Source of the DNA: Opitutia bacterium
GTDB lineage: Bacteria > Verrucomicrobiota > Verrucomicrobiia > Opitutales > Opitutaceae
DNA length: 32,767 bases
Direction: 5' to 3'
NCBI GenBank assembly: GCA_947461205.1
Contig: CANHJG010000054.1
Span: 1 to 32,767, forward strand
Positions 1 through 7,652 of this stretch are shown in pieces. The first letter of the stretch is position 1. Each line of letters starts with the position of its first letter. The notes under the pieces are model-generated. The model was not told the DNA's origin. It worked only from the letters and a program-made list of their open reading frames with translations, and searched no databases. The position numbers and the translations under genes were made by a program.

Positions 1-3000
1 ACGTTGCGGAGATTGGCGAAGAGGGCGAGGCGGCGGGTGAGGGAGTATTCGCCGAGGAGGTCGAGCTTGGTGAAGCCGGGCGTGTAGTTGTAGGTCTCGG
101 GTCCGATGCTCGCGCCGGTGACGGGTCCGCGGTTCTGGTCGTCGCGCCACGTCCAATTGAGGCGCACGTTGTAGCGCGGGCGGGTGAAGCTCAGGCCCCA
201 GGCGGCGCTGCGGGGGATCTCGTTGAAGCCGGTGCTGCCGAGGAAGCCCTTGGCGGCGTTGGTGCGTTCGAGGCTGCCGTTGGCGAAAACCTGGAAGCCG
301 CGCGCCCACGGCGGGAGGAAGGTGAGGGCCTGGCGGTAGCTGAAATCGAGGCCCTCCATGCGGAGGGAGCCGGGGACGTTGCGCTGGGTGCTGACGTCGT
401 AGCCGGCGAACTCGCCGGCCTCGAGGCCGTAGAGGGCGAGGAATTCGGGGGTGGCGGTGAAGACGGTGGCGCCGAAGAAATTTTGGAAATGGCGACGAAA
501 CGCGCCGAAGGAAATCTGGCCGACGCCGGCGAAATAATATTCGGCGCGGACCTTCACCGTGTTGGCTGTCCAGGGTTTGATGGCGGCGTTGTTAACGATG
601 ATGCGGTTAGAGGCGGAGGGCGGGTTGTCGGTATTGGGGAGAGTGAGGCCGCCGGCGTATTGGCTGAAATCGGGCGGGCCAATGCTCGTGGAGACGGCCG
701 CGCGGAGGAGAAGGTTTTCGCGGAGGTGGTAGGTGGCGTTGATTGAAGGGAAGAGGCGGAGGTATTGTTTTTCGACGTGCGCGGCCCTTTCGAGGTAGGT
801 CAGCTTCGAGGTGGCCAGGGCGTCGGTGGTGATCGGGAGGACGGCGCCGGCGGCGTTGCGGAGCGGGCGGCCCTGGGCGTCGCGCTGGACGTTGAGGCTC
901 AGATCGGTGAGCGGACCCTCGGCGTTGACGTCGGTCTGTTCGAAGCGGACGCCGCCGACGAGGAGGAGACGGCGGTCGAGGAGGGCGACGTCTCCGCGGA
1001 GGTAGGACGCGGCGACGGACTCCTGGGCGCGGATGGAATTGGTGACGTGGGAGCGGTAGAGGCCGTTTTCATCGAGGGTGAATTCGGTGGGGTGGGTGCG
1101 CCAGTAGGCGAAGACCTCTTGCGAATCGGGGTATTGGATGCGGGGGAAGCCGTAGGGGGCGGAGCGCGTGGAGAAAAGCGGGTCGAGAAACGGCAGCGCG
1201 GAGCCGTTGGTGAGATTGCCGCGGCCGTCGCGACCGACATAGGTGTAGGCGGACGTCCAAGAGCGTTTGTCGCGCGAGGTTTGGCGAAAATCGAGGCCGG
1301 TGCGGAGCGTGACGGGCACGGGCCAGAGGAAATCGCGGCGGGCGTTGGCGGTGGCGGTGAAGTTGATATCGGAGGCGCGCTGCGGGGTGGACGTGAGGGT
1401 GTTGAGCGCGTAGTTTTCGAGGCGGTAGGGGTCGAGGGGGCGGCCGGTGGTGTGGTCGGTGACGGTGATCGTGCCGGGGCGGAGGAGGCCGATGTCGGCG
1501 AAGCCGATGGTGACGCCGGTGCGGCGGGAGGAGACGGAGAGGAAGCGCTCCTTGTCCATGTCGCGAATGGCGTTTTTGCCGTAGGCGCGACCGGTGGCGA
1601 AATCGAATTTCCAGAGTGGGCCCTCGTGGCGCCAGGTGAGCGTGGGCAGGTAGGTGCGGTTTTCGCGGACGCGGTTGTTGCCGTTGTTGAGGGTGAGCTG
1701 GCCGACGCCGGCGACGCCCTGCACGGCCGTCGGCGAGAGGGAGGAGGCGACGATCTGGTTGGGGGCGAAGGCGAGGTTGCGGCTGGAGATCCAGCCGTCG
1801 AACGAGGAATACTGATACGAGACGGCGAGGCGGTCGCGGGCGGAAAGGCGGAAGTCGAGCGTGAGGCCGAGGGAATCGCGATCGGACTCCTTGGGGCCGT
1901 CCTGAACGGTGAACTGCGAGAGGTAGGGGCGGTCGGGCGTGGTGGCGGGAAAGGCGGTGCCGGCGGTGGCGGTGGAGGCGCCGCGCCAGACCTGGGTGGC
2001 GCGGTCCTGACTGGAATATTGCGTCGAGGCGCCGGCGGAGAGCGTGAAGCCGAAGTTTCGGTTGACCGGGACGATCCAGGAGAAATCGGTGCCGGGCCAG
2101 ACCTTGCGGCGCGGGTCGCGATACATGGCGGCGCGTTTTTCGAGGCTGCGGTAGTCGTCGCGCATCATGAGGTAGACGCTGCCGTTGAAGACGGGGCGCG
2201 CGCGCTCAAACGAACTGCGCGGGACAAGATTGACGGCGCCGGCGAGGGCCTTGCCGGGCGTGTCGGGCGTGGGCGAGTGGGAAACCTCGATCCGGGCGAT
2301 GTTGTTGAGATTGAAGAAGCCGACTTCGACGCCGCGGCTGGTGTTGTTGTCGCCGGGCGAGGAAAGGCCGATGCCGCCGAGGGTGACGGGAGTGTTGGCG
2401 GCGGGGGCGCCTTCGATGGAAATATAACGGCCGTCGCCGCCGCTCATGTCGACCGTGACGCCGGGGAGGTATTTGAGGAACTCGGTGACATTGCCCTCGG
2501 CGATGGCGCCGAATTCGTCGGTGGAGACGACGGTTTTGATGTTGGCGGCGAAGCGCTGTTCGTTGATGGCGATGGCGGCGCCGTCCATCTCCTTCGAAGT
2601 GGCGACGGTAAATTTCTCCAGTTTGACGGGTTCGTCGGGGCGGGCCGGCGGACGAGTAACGGAGGTGAGCGCGAGGTCGAGCACCGTGGTCTGGGCGGCG
2701 GTGACGCGCACGGTCGCGGTCTGGGGAGCCGAGCCGGTGTAGAATACGCGCACGCGGACTTCGCCGGCGGGGACGGGGGACAGGAGGTAGGCGCCGGCGG
2801 TATTGGAGAAGGTTTCGAGGGCGGTGCCTTCGACGGTGAGCCGCGCGCCTTCGAGATAGGCGCCGCTGGCGGGATTAAGCACGCGGCCGGCGATCGCGCC
2901 GGTGGCGGGCTGGGCCGCGAGGTGCAGCGGGGCGGCGAGCCAGAGGGCGGCGAAGGCGAGCAGGGCGGGGGGAAGCCGAAGGACGGAGGGGAGCAGGTTC

Positions 3001-3002
3001 AT
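1..3002 (-). CDS. TonB-dependent receptor with carboxypeptidase-regulatory-like N-terminal domain (C-terminus cut by window edge)
   Basis: An uninterrupted frame runs leftward from an ATG at 3002 to the window edge, giving about 1000 residues with no stop. The start MNLLPSVLRLPPALL leads a signal peptide ending near AAQ (about residue 30). Next comes a roughly 75-residue carboxypeptidase-regulatory-like beta domain (GAIAGRVLNPASGAYLEGA). Then follow the TonB-box-like 'KLEKFTVATS' (about residue 120) and a plug with EFLKYLPGVTVDMSGG, VTLGGIGL and VEVSHSPTPDTPGKALAGAVNLV. The rest alternates barrel strands and loops (YLPTLTWRHEG, LLLRAAVSTSIGPPDFSQYAGG). This layout matches large receptors that import bulky ligands through TonB/ExbBD energy; the substrate cannot be told from sequence. 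It lies downstream of the isomerase gene on the same strand with a 137-base gap, so the two may be co-transcribed. The terminal barrel strand is outside the window. Confidence 0.9.
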   Translation of the reverse strand, partial: MNLLPSVLRLPPALLAFAALWLAAPLHLAAQPATGAIAGRVLNPASGAYLEGARLTVEGTALETFSNTAGAYLLSPVPAGEVRVRVFYTGSAPQTATVRVTAAQTTVLDLALTSVTRPPARPDEPVKLEKFTVATSKEMDGAAIAINEQRFAANIKTVVSTDEFGAIAEGNVTEFLKYLPGVTVDMSGGDGRYISIEGAPAANTPVTLGGIGLSSPGDNNTSRGVEVGFFNLNNIARIEVSHSPTPDTPGKALAGAVNLVPRSSFERARPVFNGSVYLMMRDDYRSLEKRAAMYRDPRRKVWPGTDFSWIVPVNRNFGFTLSAGASTQYSSQDRATQVWRGASTATAGTAFPATTPDRPYLSQFTVQDGPKESDRDSLGLTLDFRLSARDRLAVSYQYSSFDGWISSRNLAFAPNQIVASSLSPTAVQGVAGVGQLTLNNGNNRVRENRTYLPTLTWRHEGPLWKFDFATGRAYGKNAIRDMDKERFLSVSSRRTGVTIGFADIGLLRPGTITVTDHTTGRPLDPYRLENYALNTLTSTPQRASDINFTATANARRDFLWPVPVTLRTGLDFRQTSRDKRSWTSAYTYVGRDGRGNLTNGSALPFLDPLFSTRSAPYGFPRIQYPDSQEVFAYWRTHPTEFTLDENGLYRSHVTNSIRAQESVAASYLRGDVALLDRRLLLVGGVRFEQTDVNAEGPLTDLSLNVQRDAQGRPLRNAAGAVLPITTDALATSKLTYLERAAHVEKQYLRLFPSINATYHLRENLLLRAAVSTSIGPPDFSQYAGGLTLPNTDNPPSASNRIIVNNAAIKPWTANTVKVRAEYYFAGVGQISFGAFRRHFQNFFGATVFTATPEFLALYGLEAGEFAGYDVSTQRNVPGSLRMEGLDFSYRQALTFLPPWARGFQVFANGSLERTNAAKGFLGSTGFNEIPRSAAWGLSFTRPRYNVRLNWTWRDDQNRGPVTGASIGPETYNYTPGFTKLDLLGEYSLTRRLALFANLRN

Positions 3003-3139
3003 AGCGGAGCAGGTGTGCAGGGGCGCGGGCGACGCCGGAAGGCGATGCGCCACGAGCACCCGTTTTTTTGCGTGGAAGGTCGAGCCTGAATCCGCGGCGG
3101 CCGGCGCGGCGGCGGCGTGGCGGCGCGGTGCCCGCGGCG

Positions 3140-3970
3140 TTACGGTGCGAATGTCTTTTTCAGATACGCGAGGCTCTGCGTGGCGATGGCCGCGGGGCCT
3201 TCTTCGAAGGTGAACACTTCGACCGATACGACGCCGTCGTAGGCGACGTCGCGGAGGGCGGCGGCGATGGGGCGGAAGTCGACGGCGCCGAAGCCGGGTC
3301 CCTTGAGGTTGGCGTCGTTGGCGTGGACGTAGGCGAAGTGGCCGCGCGATTCGCGGATGACCTGCGGGACTGGTTTCGCCTCGGAGGACATGGCCTTGAC
3401 GTCGAGGATGACGCTCATCGCGGGGCTGTCGAACTGCCGAGCGAACGCGATGGCCTCGGCGGCGGTGTTGATAAAGTTCGTCTCGCTCGGGGCGAGCGGC
3501 TCGAAACAGATCGTCACGCCGCGGTCGGCCGCGCGGGCGACGGCGGGGCGGAACACCTCCGTGGCCCACGCCCACGCTTGCGCGGGCGAGACCCCGGCGA
3601 TGAGGCTGCGCTGTTTCGGCGAACCGACGACGATCGTTTGGCCGCCGAGGTCGGCGCAGAAATCGGCGAGGGCGACGAAGTAGTCGGCGGTGCGCTGGCG
3701 GACGGCGGGGTCGGGCAGGGTGAGGTGCAGGCCGTCGGCTTGGACGAGGACCCAGTGGATGCCGGAGATTTCGATACCGATGCGGGCGGCGGTGTCGCGG
3801 ATGGCGCGGCGTTCGGCGGGTGGGATGGCCGTGACGTATTTATGGGAGGTGCCGGGCAGGAGGGTGAACGGGGCGAGCTCGATGCAGTCGTAGCCGGCGG
3901 TTTTCGCGTAGGTCATGGCGTCGGCGAGAGGCCAGGACTGAAAAATCTCGTTGCAGATACCGAATTTCAT
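3140..3970 (-). CDS. sugar phosphate isomerase/epimerase family protein (xylose isomerase-like TIM barrel)
   Basis: The product has 276 residues from ATG 3970, which gives the typical family opening [10 protein letters not shown]. The same frame stays open upstream to 4204, but that stretch overlaps purE and its divergent control region, so the shorter start is chosen. The sequence follows the AP-endonuclease-2/xylose isomerase-like barrel: an early GYDCIEL strand, [12 protein letters not shown] with a likely metal ligand Glu157, [11 protein letters not shown] with Asp190, [19 protein letters not shown] with His216, and VSVEVF with Glu251. These acids and the histidine are the usual divalent-metal site of epimerases and isomerases such as tagatose 3-epimerase or hydroxypyruvate isomerase relatives. 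No signal peptide is visible, so it is probably cytoplasmic. The substrate is unknown. It is divergent from purE across 106 bases. Confidence 0.88.
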   Translation of the reverse strand: MKFGICNEIFQSWPLADAMTYAKTAGYDCIELAPFTLLPGTSHKYVTAIPPAERRAIRDTAARIGIEISGIHWVLVQADGLHLTLPDPAVRQRTADYFVALADFCADLGGQTIVVGSPKQRSLIAGVSPAQAWAWATEVFRPAVARAADRGVTICFEPLAPSETNFINTAAEAIAFARQFDSPAMSVILDVKAMSSEAKPVPQVIRESRGHFAYVHANDANLKGPGFGAVDFRPIAAALRDVAYDGVVSVEVFTFEEGPAAIATQSLAYLKKTFAP

Positions 3971-4076
3971 GCGGCGAGGCTGGCTGAGCGCGGGAGAATT
4001 TGAAGCCGGATATGCGGCGAACGGAAAAATTCGGTTTGCGGTAGGCCGAAGGGGAAAGGAGTTTGGCGGCTCATTT

Positions 4077-4577
4077 ATGGCCACACCACTCGTTGGGATC
4101 ATCATGGGCAGCACGTCGGATTGGGATACCATGCAGCACGCGGCGGCGCATTTGGAGTTGCTGGGGGTGCCGTATGAGAAGCGCGTGGTGTCGGCGCACC
4201 GCACGCCAAAGCTGATGGTGAGCTACGCCGAGAGCGCGGCAAAACGCGGACTGAAAGTGATCATCGCGGGGGCGGGCGGCGCGGCGCATTTGCCGGGTAT
4301 GACGGCGGCGATGACGAGTCTGCCGGTGCTCGGCGTGCCGGTGGAGTCGCACGCGTTGAAGGGTTTGGATTCGCTGCTTTCGATCGTGCAGATGCCGGGG
4401 GGAGTGCCGACGGCGACGTTTGCGATCGGGAAGGCGGGGGCGATCAACGCGGCGCTGTTCGCAGCGTCGATCGTGGCGTTGGCGGACGCGGGTGTCGCGA
4501 AGGCGTGGAAACAGTTTCGGGCAGCGCAGACGGCGAAGGTGATGAAGGCGCGTTTGCCGGAGGGCGGCGCAAGCTGA
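4077..4577 (+). CDS. purE: N5-carboxyaminoimidazole ribonucleotide mutase (PurE class I)
   Basis: The 166-residue protein begins [16 protein letters not shown]. PurE converts N5-CAIR to CAIR in de novo purine synthesis as a cytoplasmic homo-octamer. The hallmark motifs are all present: GSTSDW (11-16) binding the phosphate, SAHRTP (39-44) with the catalytic histidine at 41, [11 protein letters not shown] (65-75), VLGVPV (84-89) and [13 protein letters not shown] (106-118). Length and motif spacing are those of bacterial class I PurE. A purine-rich AAAGGAG ends 15 bases before the ATG, longer than ideal spacing. The frame is open upstream to 3951, but that extension has no family match and overlaps the divergent gene. 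purK follows 98 bases downstream on the same strand. Confidence 0.96.
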   Translation: MATPLVGIIMGSTSDWDTMQHAAAHLELLGVPYEKRVVSAHRTPKLMVSYAESAAKRGLKVIIAGAGGAAHLPGMTAAMTSLPVLGVPVESHALKGLDSLLSIVQMPGGVPTATFAIGKAGAINAALFAASIVALADAGVAKAWKQFRAAQTAKVMKARLPEGGAS

Positions 4578-4641
4578 GGATTGAGAGGCCAGAGCCGAGA
4601 GCCCGAGGGGGCGAACGGGTGTGGTCGTGCTTCGCGCCAGA

Positions 4642-4659
4642 CTCCAAGCTCCAAGCTCC
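4642..4659 (+). repeat. short tandem repeat in the purE-purK spacer
   Basis: The 98-base spacer between purE and purK contains two exact copies of the 7-mer CTCCAAG followed by a partial third copy. The upstream part of the spacer is purine-rich with repeated GAG/CC steps. It has no coding sense and no clear terminator, so purEK transcription probably reads through it. It could belong to a dispersed intergenic repeat family, but one copy cannot show that. Confidence 0.4.
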
Positions 4660-4675
4660 CGGCTTTCCCTTTTTT

Positions 4676-5833
4676 ATGATTCTTCCCGGAAAAACCATCG
4701 GTGTGCTCGGCGGCGGACAGCTCGGGCGGATGTTCGCGCAGGCGGCCCAGACGATGGGTTATCGCGTGCAGGTGTTTGAGCCGGCAGGGCCGTGTCCGGC
4801 GGGAGGGGTGGCCAACAAGGAGGTCAACGCGAGCTACGAGGACGTGGCGGCGCTGACGGCGTTTGGGCGCGAGTGCGCGGTGGTGACGTATGAGTTTGAA
4901 AACATCCCGAGCGGGGCGCTGGAGGCGATCGCGCCGTTCGTAGCACTGCACCCGCGGGCGGAGGTCTTGCACACGACGCAGAACCGGCAGCGTGAGAAGG
5001 CGTGGTTGCGGGCGAACGGGTTTCCGCATGCGCGCTATGCCGAGGCGCTGGACGGCGACATCGCGGCGGCGGTGGCGGAGACGGGGTTGCCGTGTGTGGT
5101 GAAGACGGCGGATTTTGGCTACGACGGAAAGGGGCAGATGAAGCTTGGGACGGGGGAGGACGTGGAGCGGGCGGGGGCGATCTTTCGCGGGCGGCGCTGC
5201 GTGGTGGAGCGGTGGGTGGAGTTTGCGCTGGAGATATCGGTGATCGTCGCGCGGAGCACGACGGGCGAGACGAAGACGTTTCCCGTGGCGGAGAATATTC
5301 ACACACGGCACATCCTGGATTTTTCCATCGTGCCGGCGCGCGTCAGTGCGGGCGTGGCGGCCGAGGCGGAGCGATTGGCGACGGCGATCGCGGAAAAGAT
5401 CGGCGTGGTCGGCCTGTTGGCGGTGGAGATGTTTGTGACGGCGGCTGGCGAGGTGATCGTGAACGAGCTCGCACCGCGTCCGCACAATAGCGGGCACTGG
5501 TCGCTCGATGGGTGCGAGACGAGCCAGTTTGAGCAGCACGTGCGCGCCGTGTGCGGACTGCCGCTCGGCAGCGTGGCGGTGCGCGAGCCGACGGTGATGG
5601 TTAATATTCTCGGGGACGCGTGGTTCGCGGGCGAGGGAGCCGCGGTAGCGGGCGTGAGCGGTGAGCCGCGTGAGCCGAACTGGGCGGCGGTGTGGCGTGA
5701 GCCGCACGCGAAGCTGCATCTTTACGGAAAGGCCGAGCCGCGGCGGGCGCGCAAGATGGGGCATTTCACGGTGCGGGCGGCCGACGTGGCGACGGCGCTG
5801 GCGCAGGCGCGAGAGCTGAAGGCGAAGTTGTGA
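4676..5833 (+). CDS. purK: N5-carboxyaminoimidazole ribonucleotide synthase (PurK, ATP-grasp)
   Basis: The product has 385 residues from ATG 4676. It opens MILPGKTIGVLGGGQLGRM, where the family always starts with the GGGQLGRM nucleotide-fold loop (residues 12-19). PurK uses ATP and bicarbonate to carboxylate AIR to N5-CAIR, the substrate of PurE. Visible landmarks are VVTYEFENIP, CVVKTADFGYDGKGQ (ATP-grasp lysine and glycine-rich loop), VERWVEFALEISVIVAR, VGLLAVEMFV and NELAPRPHNSGH (metal and phosphate ligands), followed by the usual C-terminal domain (VMVNILGD, KLHLYGK, RKMGHFT). The frame is open for 57 codons upstream, but those residues are low complexity and fall in the spacer. A T-rich tract, with no Shine-Dalgarno, precedes the ATG. 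Codon use is dominated by G-ending codons, unlike the receptor genes further right. Confidence 0.96.
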   Translation: MILPGKTIGVLGGGQLGRMFAQAAQTMGYRVQVFEPAGPCPAGGVANKEVNASYEDVAALTAFGRECAVVTYEFENIPSGALEAIAPFVALHPRAEVLHTTQNRQREKAWLRANGFPHARYAEALDGDIAAAVAETGLPCVVKTADFGYDGKGQMKLGTGEDVERAGAIFRGRRCVVERWVEFALEISVIVARSTTGETKTFPVAENIHTRHILDFSIVPARVSAGVAAEAERLATAIAEKIGVVGLLAVEMFVTAAGEVIVNELAPRPHNSGHWSLDGCETSQFEQHVRAVCGLPLGSVAVREPTVMVNILGDAWFAGEGAAVAGVSGEPREPNWAAVWREPHAKLHLYGKAEPRRARKMGHFTVRAADVATALAQARELKAKL

Positions 5834-5836
5834 GGC

Positions 5837-5858
5837 GTCTGCGGTGTTACCCGCAGGC
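5837..5858. other. hairpin between convergent purK and mocA-like genes
   Basis: GTCTGCGG and CCGCAGGC can pair over 8 positions (one G-U) around the loop TGTTAC, starting 3 bases after the purK stop. There is no T-run on either strand, so it is not a standard intrinsic terminator. It may slow or end transcription between the converging genes or be incidental. Confidence 0.35.
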
Positions 5859-5901
5859 CGGGGGGGCAGAGGTGGCTCGCTGGTGGTCCGGAGCAGGTCA
5901 A

Positions 5902-6519
5902 TCACGGGCGCGACGCCCGGGCCACATCCTCGGGTGTGTCGAGATCGACGGCCAACTCGGGCAGGGCGACGGAGGCGACGCGTGCCGGGTCGCCATTGAG
6001 GAGCGTGCGCGCGCCTTCTTCGCCGGTGAGATGGGTGAGGGTTTCGAAATGTTCGTGGAGAAAGAGGGCCGGTGCGCCGTTGCGTCCGTGGTAGTGAGCG
6101 GCAGCGATGCTGCGGCCGGACGTGCGTTGGGCGGCGACCAGGTGCGCGATGACTTCGGGGGAAAAGGCGGGTTGGTCGCAGAGCGCGACGAGGGCGCCGT
6201 CGAGGGCGCGCGAAAATTGACGGAGGGTCGTGACGCCGGCGCGGATCGACGCGGCCATGCCCTCGGCCCAGGCGGGACTGTCGGCGATGAGCACGGGCAG
6301 GCGAGCGAGGACAGGGCGAATTTTTTCCGCGTGCGCGCCGAGCACGACGACGACGGGCCAGGCGGGGGAGGCGAGGGCGGCGGCGGCGGCGCGGACGACG
6401 AGCGGTTGGCCGTCGAGTTCGAGGAGCTGTTTGGGCGTGCCCATGCGCGTCGACGCGCCCGCGGCGAGGATGACGGCGCCGAAGCGGAAAGGCGGAGTGG
6501 CGGTAGCGGGCTCAGCCAT
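5902..6519 (-). CDS. MobA-like NTP transferase, molybdenum cofactor cytidylyl/guanylyltransferase (MocA type)
   Basis: The 205-residue protein has the glycine-rich nucleotide-binding loop LAAGASTRMGTPKQ at 18-31, a central ALVALCDQPAFSP motif (Asp for metal binding), and the C-terminal VDLDTPEDVARA that is standard for the MobA/MocA/IspD-like fold. Members next to xdhC usually transfer CMP or GMP to molybdopterin to make the dinucleotide cofactor of xanthine dehydrogenase or CO dehydrogenase-type hydroxylases. Its ATG lies inside the end of xdhC (8-base overlap), so the two are probably translationally coupled. No hydroxylase subunit gene is present nearby. A different nucleotidyl acceptor cannot be excluded. 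Confidence 0.85.
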   Translation of the reverse strand: MAEPATATPPFRFGAVILAAGASTRMGTPKQLLELDGQPLVVRAAAAALASPAWPVVVVLGAHAEKIRPVLARLPVLIADSPAWAEGMAASIRAGVTTLRQFSRALDGALVALCDQPAFSPEVIAHLVAAQRTSGRSIAAAHYHGRNGAPALFLHEHFETLTHLTGEEGARTLLNGDPARVASVALPELAVDLDTPEDVARASRP

Positions 6520-7504
6520 GGATCGGGCGGGTGCGTTCGCGCAAGGGGCGGGCGTCGCGGCCGGAAAGGGTGGCTTGCATCTCGGCCAAAATGGCGAGGG
6601 CGACTTGTGCGGGTGAGTCGGCGCCGAGGTCGAGGCCGACCGGCGCGTGGAGCCGGGCGCGGAGGTCGGGCGTGAGGGCGAGTCCGTCGCGGGCGAGGTC
6701 GGCGAGGATGCGTTCGGCGCGTTTTTTCGGACCGAGCAATCCGAGGTAGGCGAGCGGGCGCGGGAGGAGGTCGCGGACCAGCGGCACGTCGTGGACGTAA
6801 TGATGGGTCATCACCACGGCGAGGGTGTCGGCGTCGGGGGCCACGCGGTTGACGAGGTCGGCGGCCAGGGCGACGACGAAGCGACGGGCGGTCGGGAACC
6901 GTTCCGCCGTGGCCAACGCCGCGCGCGGGTCCGCCACGGTGACGTGCCAACCCAATTCGTCGGCGAGGCGCGCGAGGGGTTGGGCGTCGTCGCCGGCCCC
7001 AAAGATCACAAGAGCGGTCGGCGGGCGGATGAGGTCGAGGAACGTGCCCGGCACGGCGGCGGCCGGGCCGGTGGCGAGACGGGTGCCTAGGTGGGCGGGG
7101 TCGGCGGCGGTATGGACGACGGCGAGCGGGGTGGAGCGGCGGGCGGCAGAGTTTTCCACGAGGGCGACCGCCCAGGCGGGGCGCGGCGGCAGCTTTTCGA
7201 GCACGACCCGCACGACGCCGTGGCAACCGAGGCCGACGCCCCAGACCAGGTCGTTTTCGGAGGTCGTGTCATAAACCACGGTTTCGGCAAGGCCCGTGGC
7301 GAGCACGCGGCGGGCGCGGACGAGCACGTCCTCCTCCAAGCAGCCCCCGCTAATGGAACCGAGTCGTTGACCATCTGCGGTCAGGAGCAGACGTGCGCCG
7401 GGTCGACGGTAGGAGGAGCCCTCGGCGGTGGCGAGGGTGGCGAGCACCGTGCCAGCGGTCGCAGGGCTGAGCAGCGTGCGGGCGATAGACTCAAGCTCCT
7501 TCAT
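6512..7504 (-). CDS. XdhC/CoxI family molybdoenzyme maturation protein
   Basis: The 330-residue protein has the two domains of the family. The N-terminal XdhC_CoxI domain carries GSSYRRPGARLL, GSISGGCLEEDV (about 50-62) and the cysteine-bearing loop WGVGLGCHG. The C-terminal Rossmann domain carries VIFGAGDDAQPLARLADELG, then VMTHHYVHDVPLVRDLL, YLGLLGPKKR and LHAPVGLDLGADSPAQVALAI. XdhC proteins bind molybdenum cofactor, support its sulfuration and deliver it to xanthine dehydrogenase-type enzymes in the cytoplasm. The gene overlaps the downstream nucleotidyltransferase and is divergent from a TonB receptor gene across 148 bases rich in palindromes. I cannot tell which enzyme it serves because no hydroxylase is in the window. 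No Shine-Dalgarno is seen before the ATG. Confidence 0.92.
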   Translation of the reverse strand: MKELESIARTLLSPATAGTVLATLATAEGSSYRRPGARLLLTADGQRLGSISGGCLEEDVLVRARRVLATGLAETVVYDTTSENDLVWGVGLGCHGVVRVVLEKLPPRPAWAVALVENSAARRSTPLAVVHTAADPAHLGTRLATGPAAAVPGTFLDLIRPPTALVIFGAGDDAQPLARLADELGWHVTVADPRAALATAERFPTARRFVVALAADLVNRVAPDADTLAVVMTHHYVHDVPLVRDLLPRPLAYLGLLGPKKRAERILADLARDGLALTPDLRARLHAPVGLDLGADSPAQVALAILAEMQATLSGRDARPLRERTRPIHG

Positions 7505-7534
7505 CGCGGCCGAAGAGGGCGCAGCGGGGAGCGA

Positions 7535-7550
7535 TTGGCAAGCATGCCAA
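7535..7550. promoter_or_regulatory. inverted repeat TTGGCA-N4-TGCCAA, candidate operator
   Basis: A 6-base inverted repeat with a 4-base centre lies 31 bases upstream of the xdhC start and about 100 bases upstream of the divergent TonB receptor start. Its symmetry and position fit a dimeric repressor or activator site. The regulator is not identified. Confidence 0.45.
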
Positions 7551-7564
7551 ATCGTTCAGTTTTT

Positions 7565-7582
7565 CTTGCGCAATTGCGCAAG
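7565..7582. promoter_or_regulatory. perfect 18-base palindrome, candidate operator
   Basis: CTTGCGCAATTGCGCAAG reads the same on both strands over 18 bases. It sits in the 148-base divergent region between xdhC and the TonB receptor at 7653, 15 bases from the second inverted repeat. A perfect palindrome this long is unlikely by chance in so short a region and suits a transcription factor dimer controlling one or both genes. Further toward the receptor lies a 12-base palindrome, GGACCCGGGTCC, at 7617-7628. Confidence 0.55.
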
Positions 7583-7652
7583 TGGGACTCTTTCCCTGCC
7601 GCTTGCAAAATTTCCCGGACCCGGGTCCCCGAAACAAATTTACCCTTATACT

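Noticed and set aside
765-3089. 774-codon open frame on the + strand
   Set aside because: It is antisense to the clear receptor gene on the minus strand and is low-complexity Gly/Ala/Glu/Arg typical of GC-rich shadow frames.
7535-7555. Sigma-54 promoter reading of TTGGCAAGCATGCC
   Set aside because: The spacing between GG and GC is 7 bases, not the required 10, so the symmetric operator interpretation fits better.
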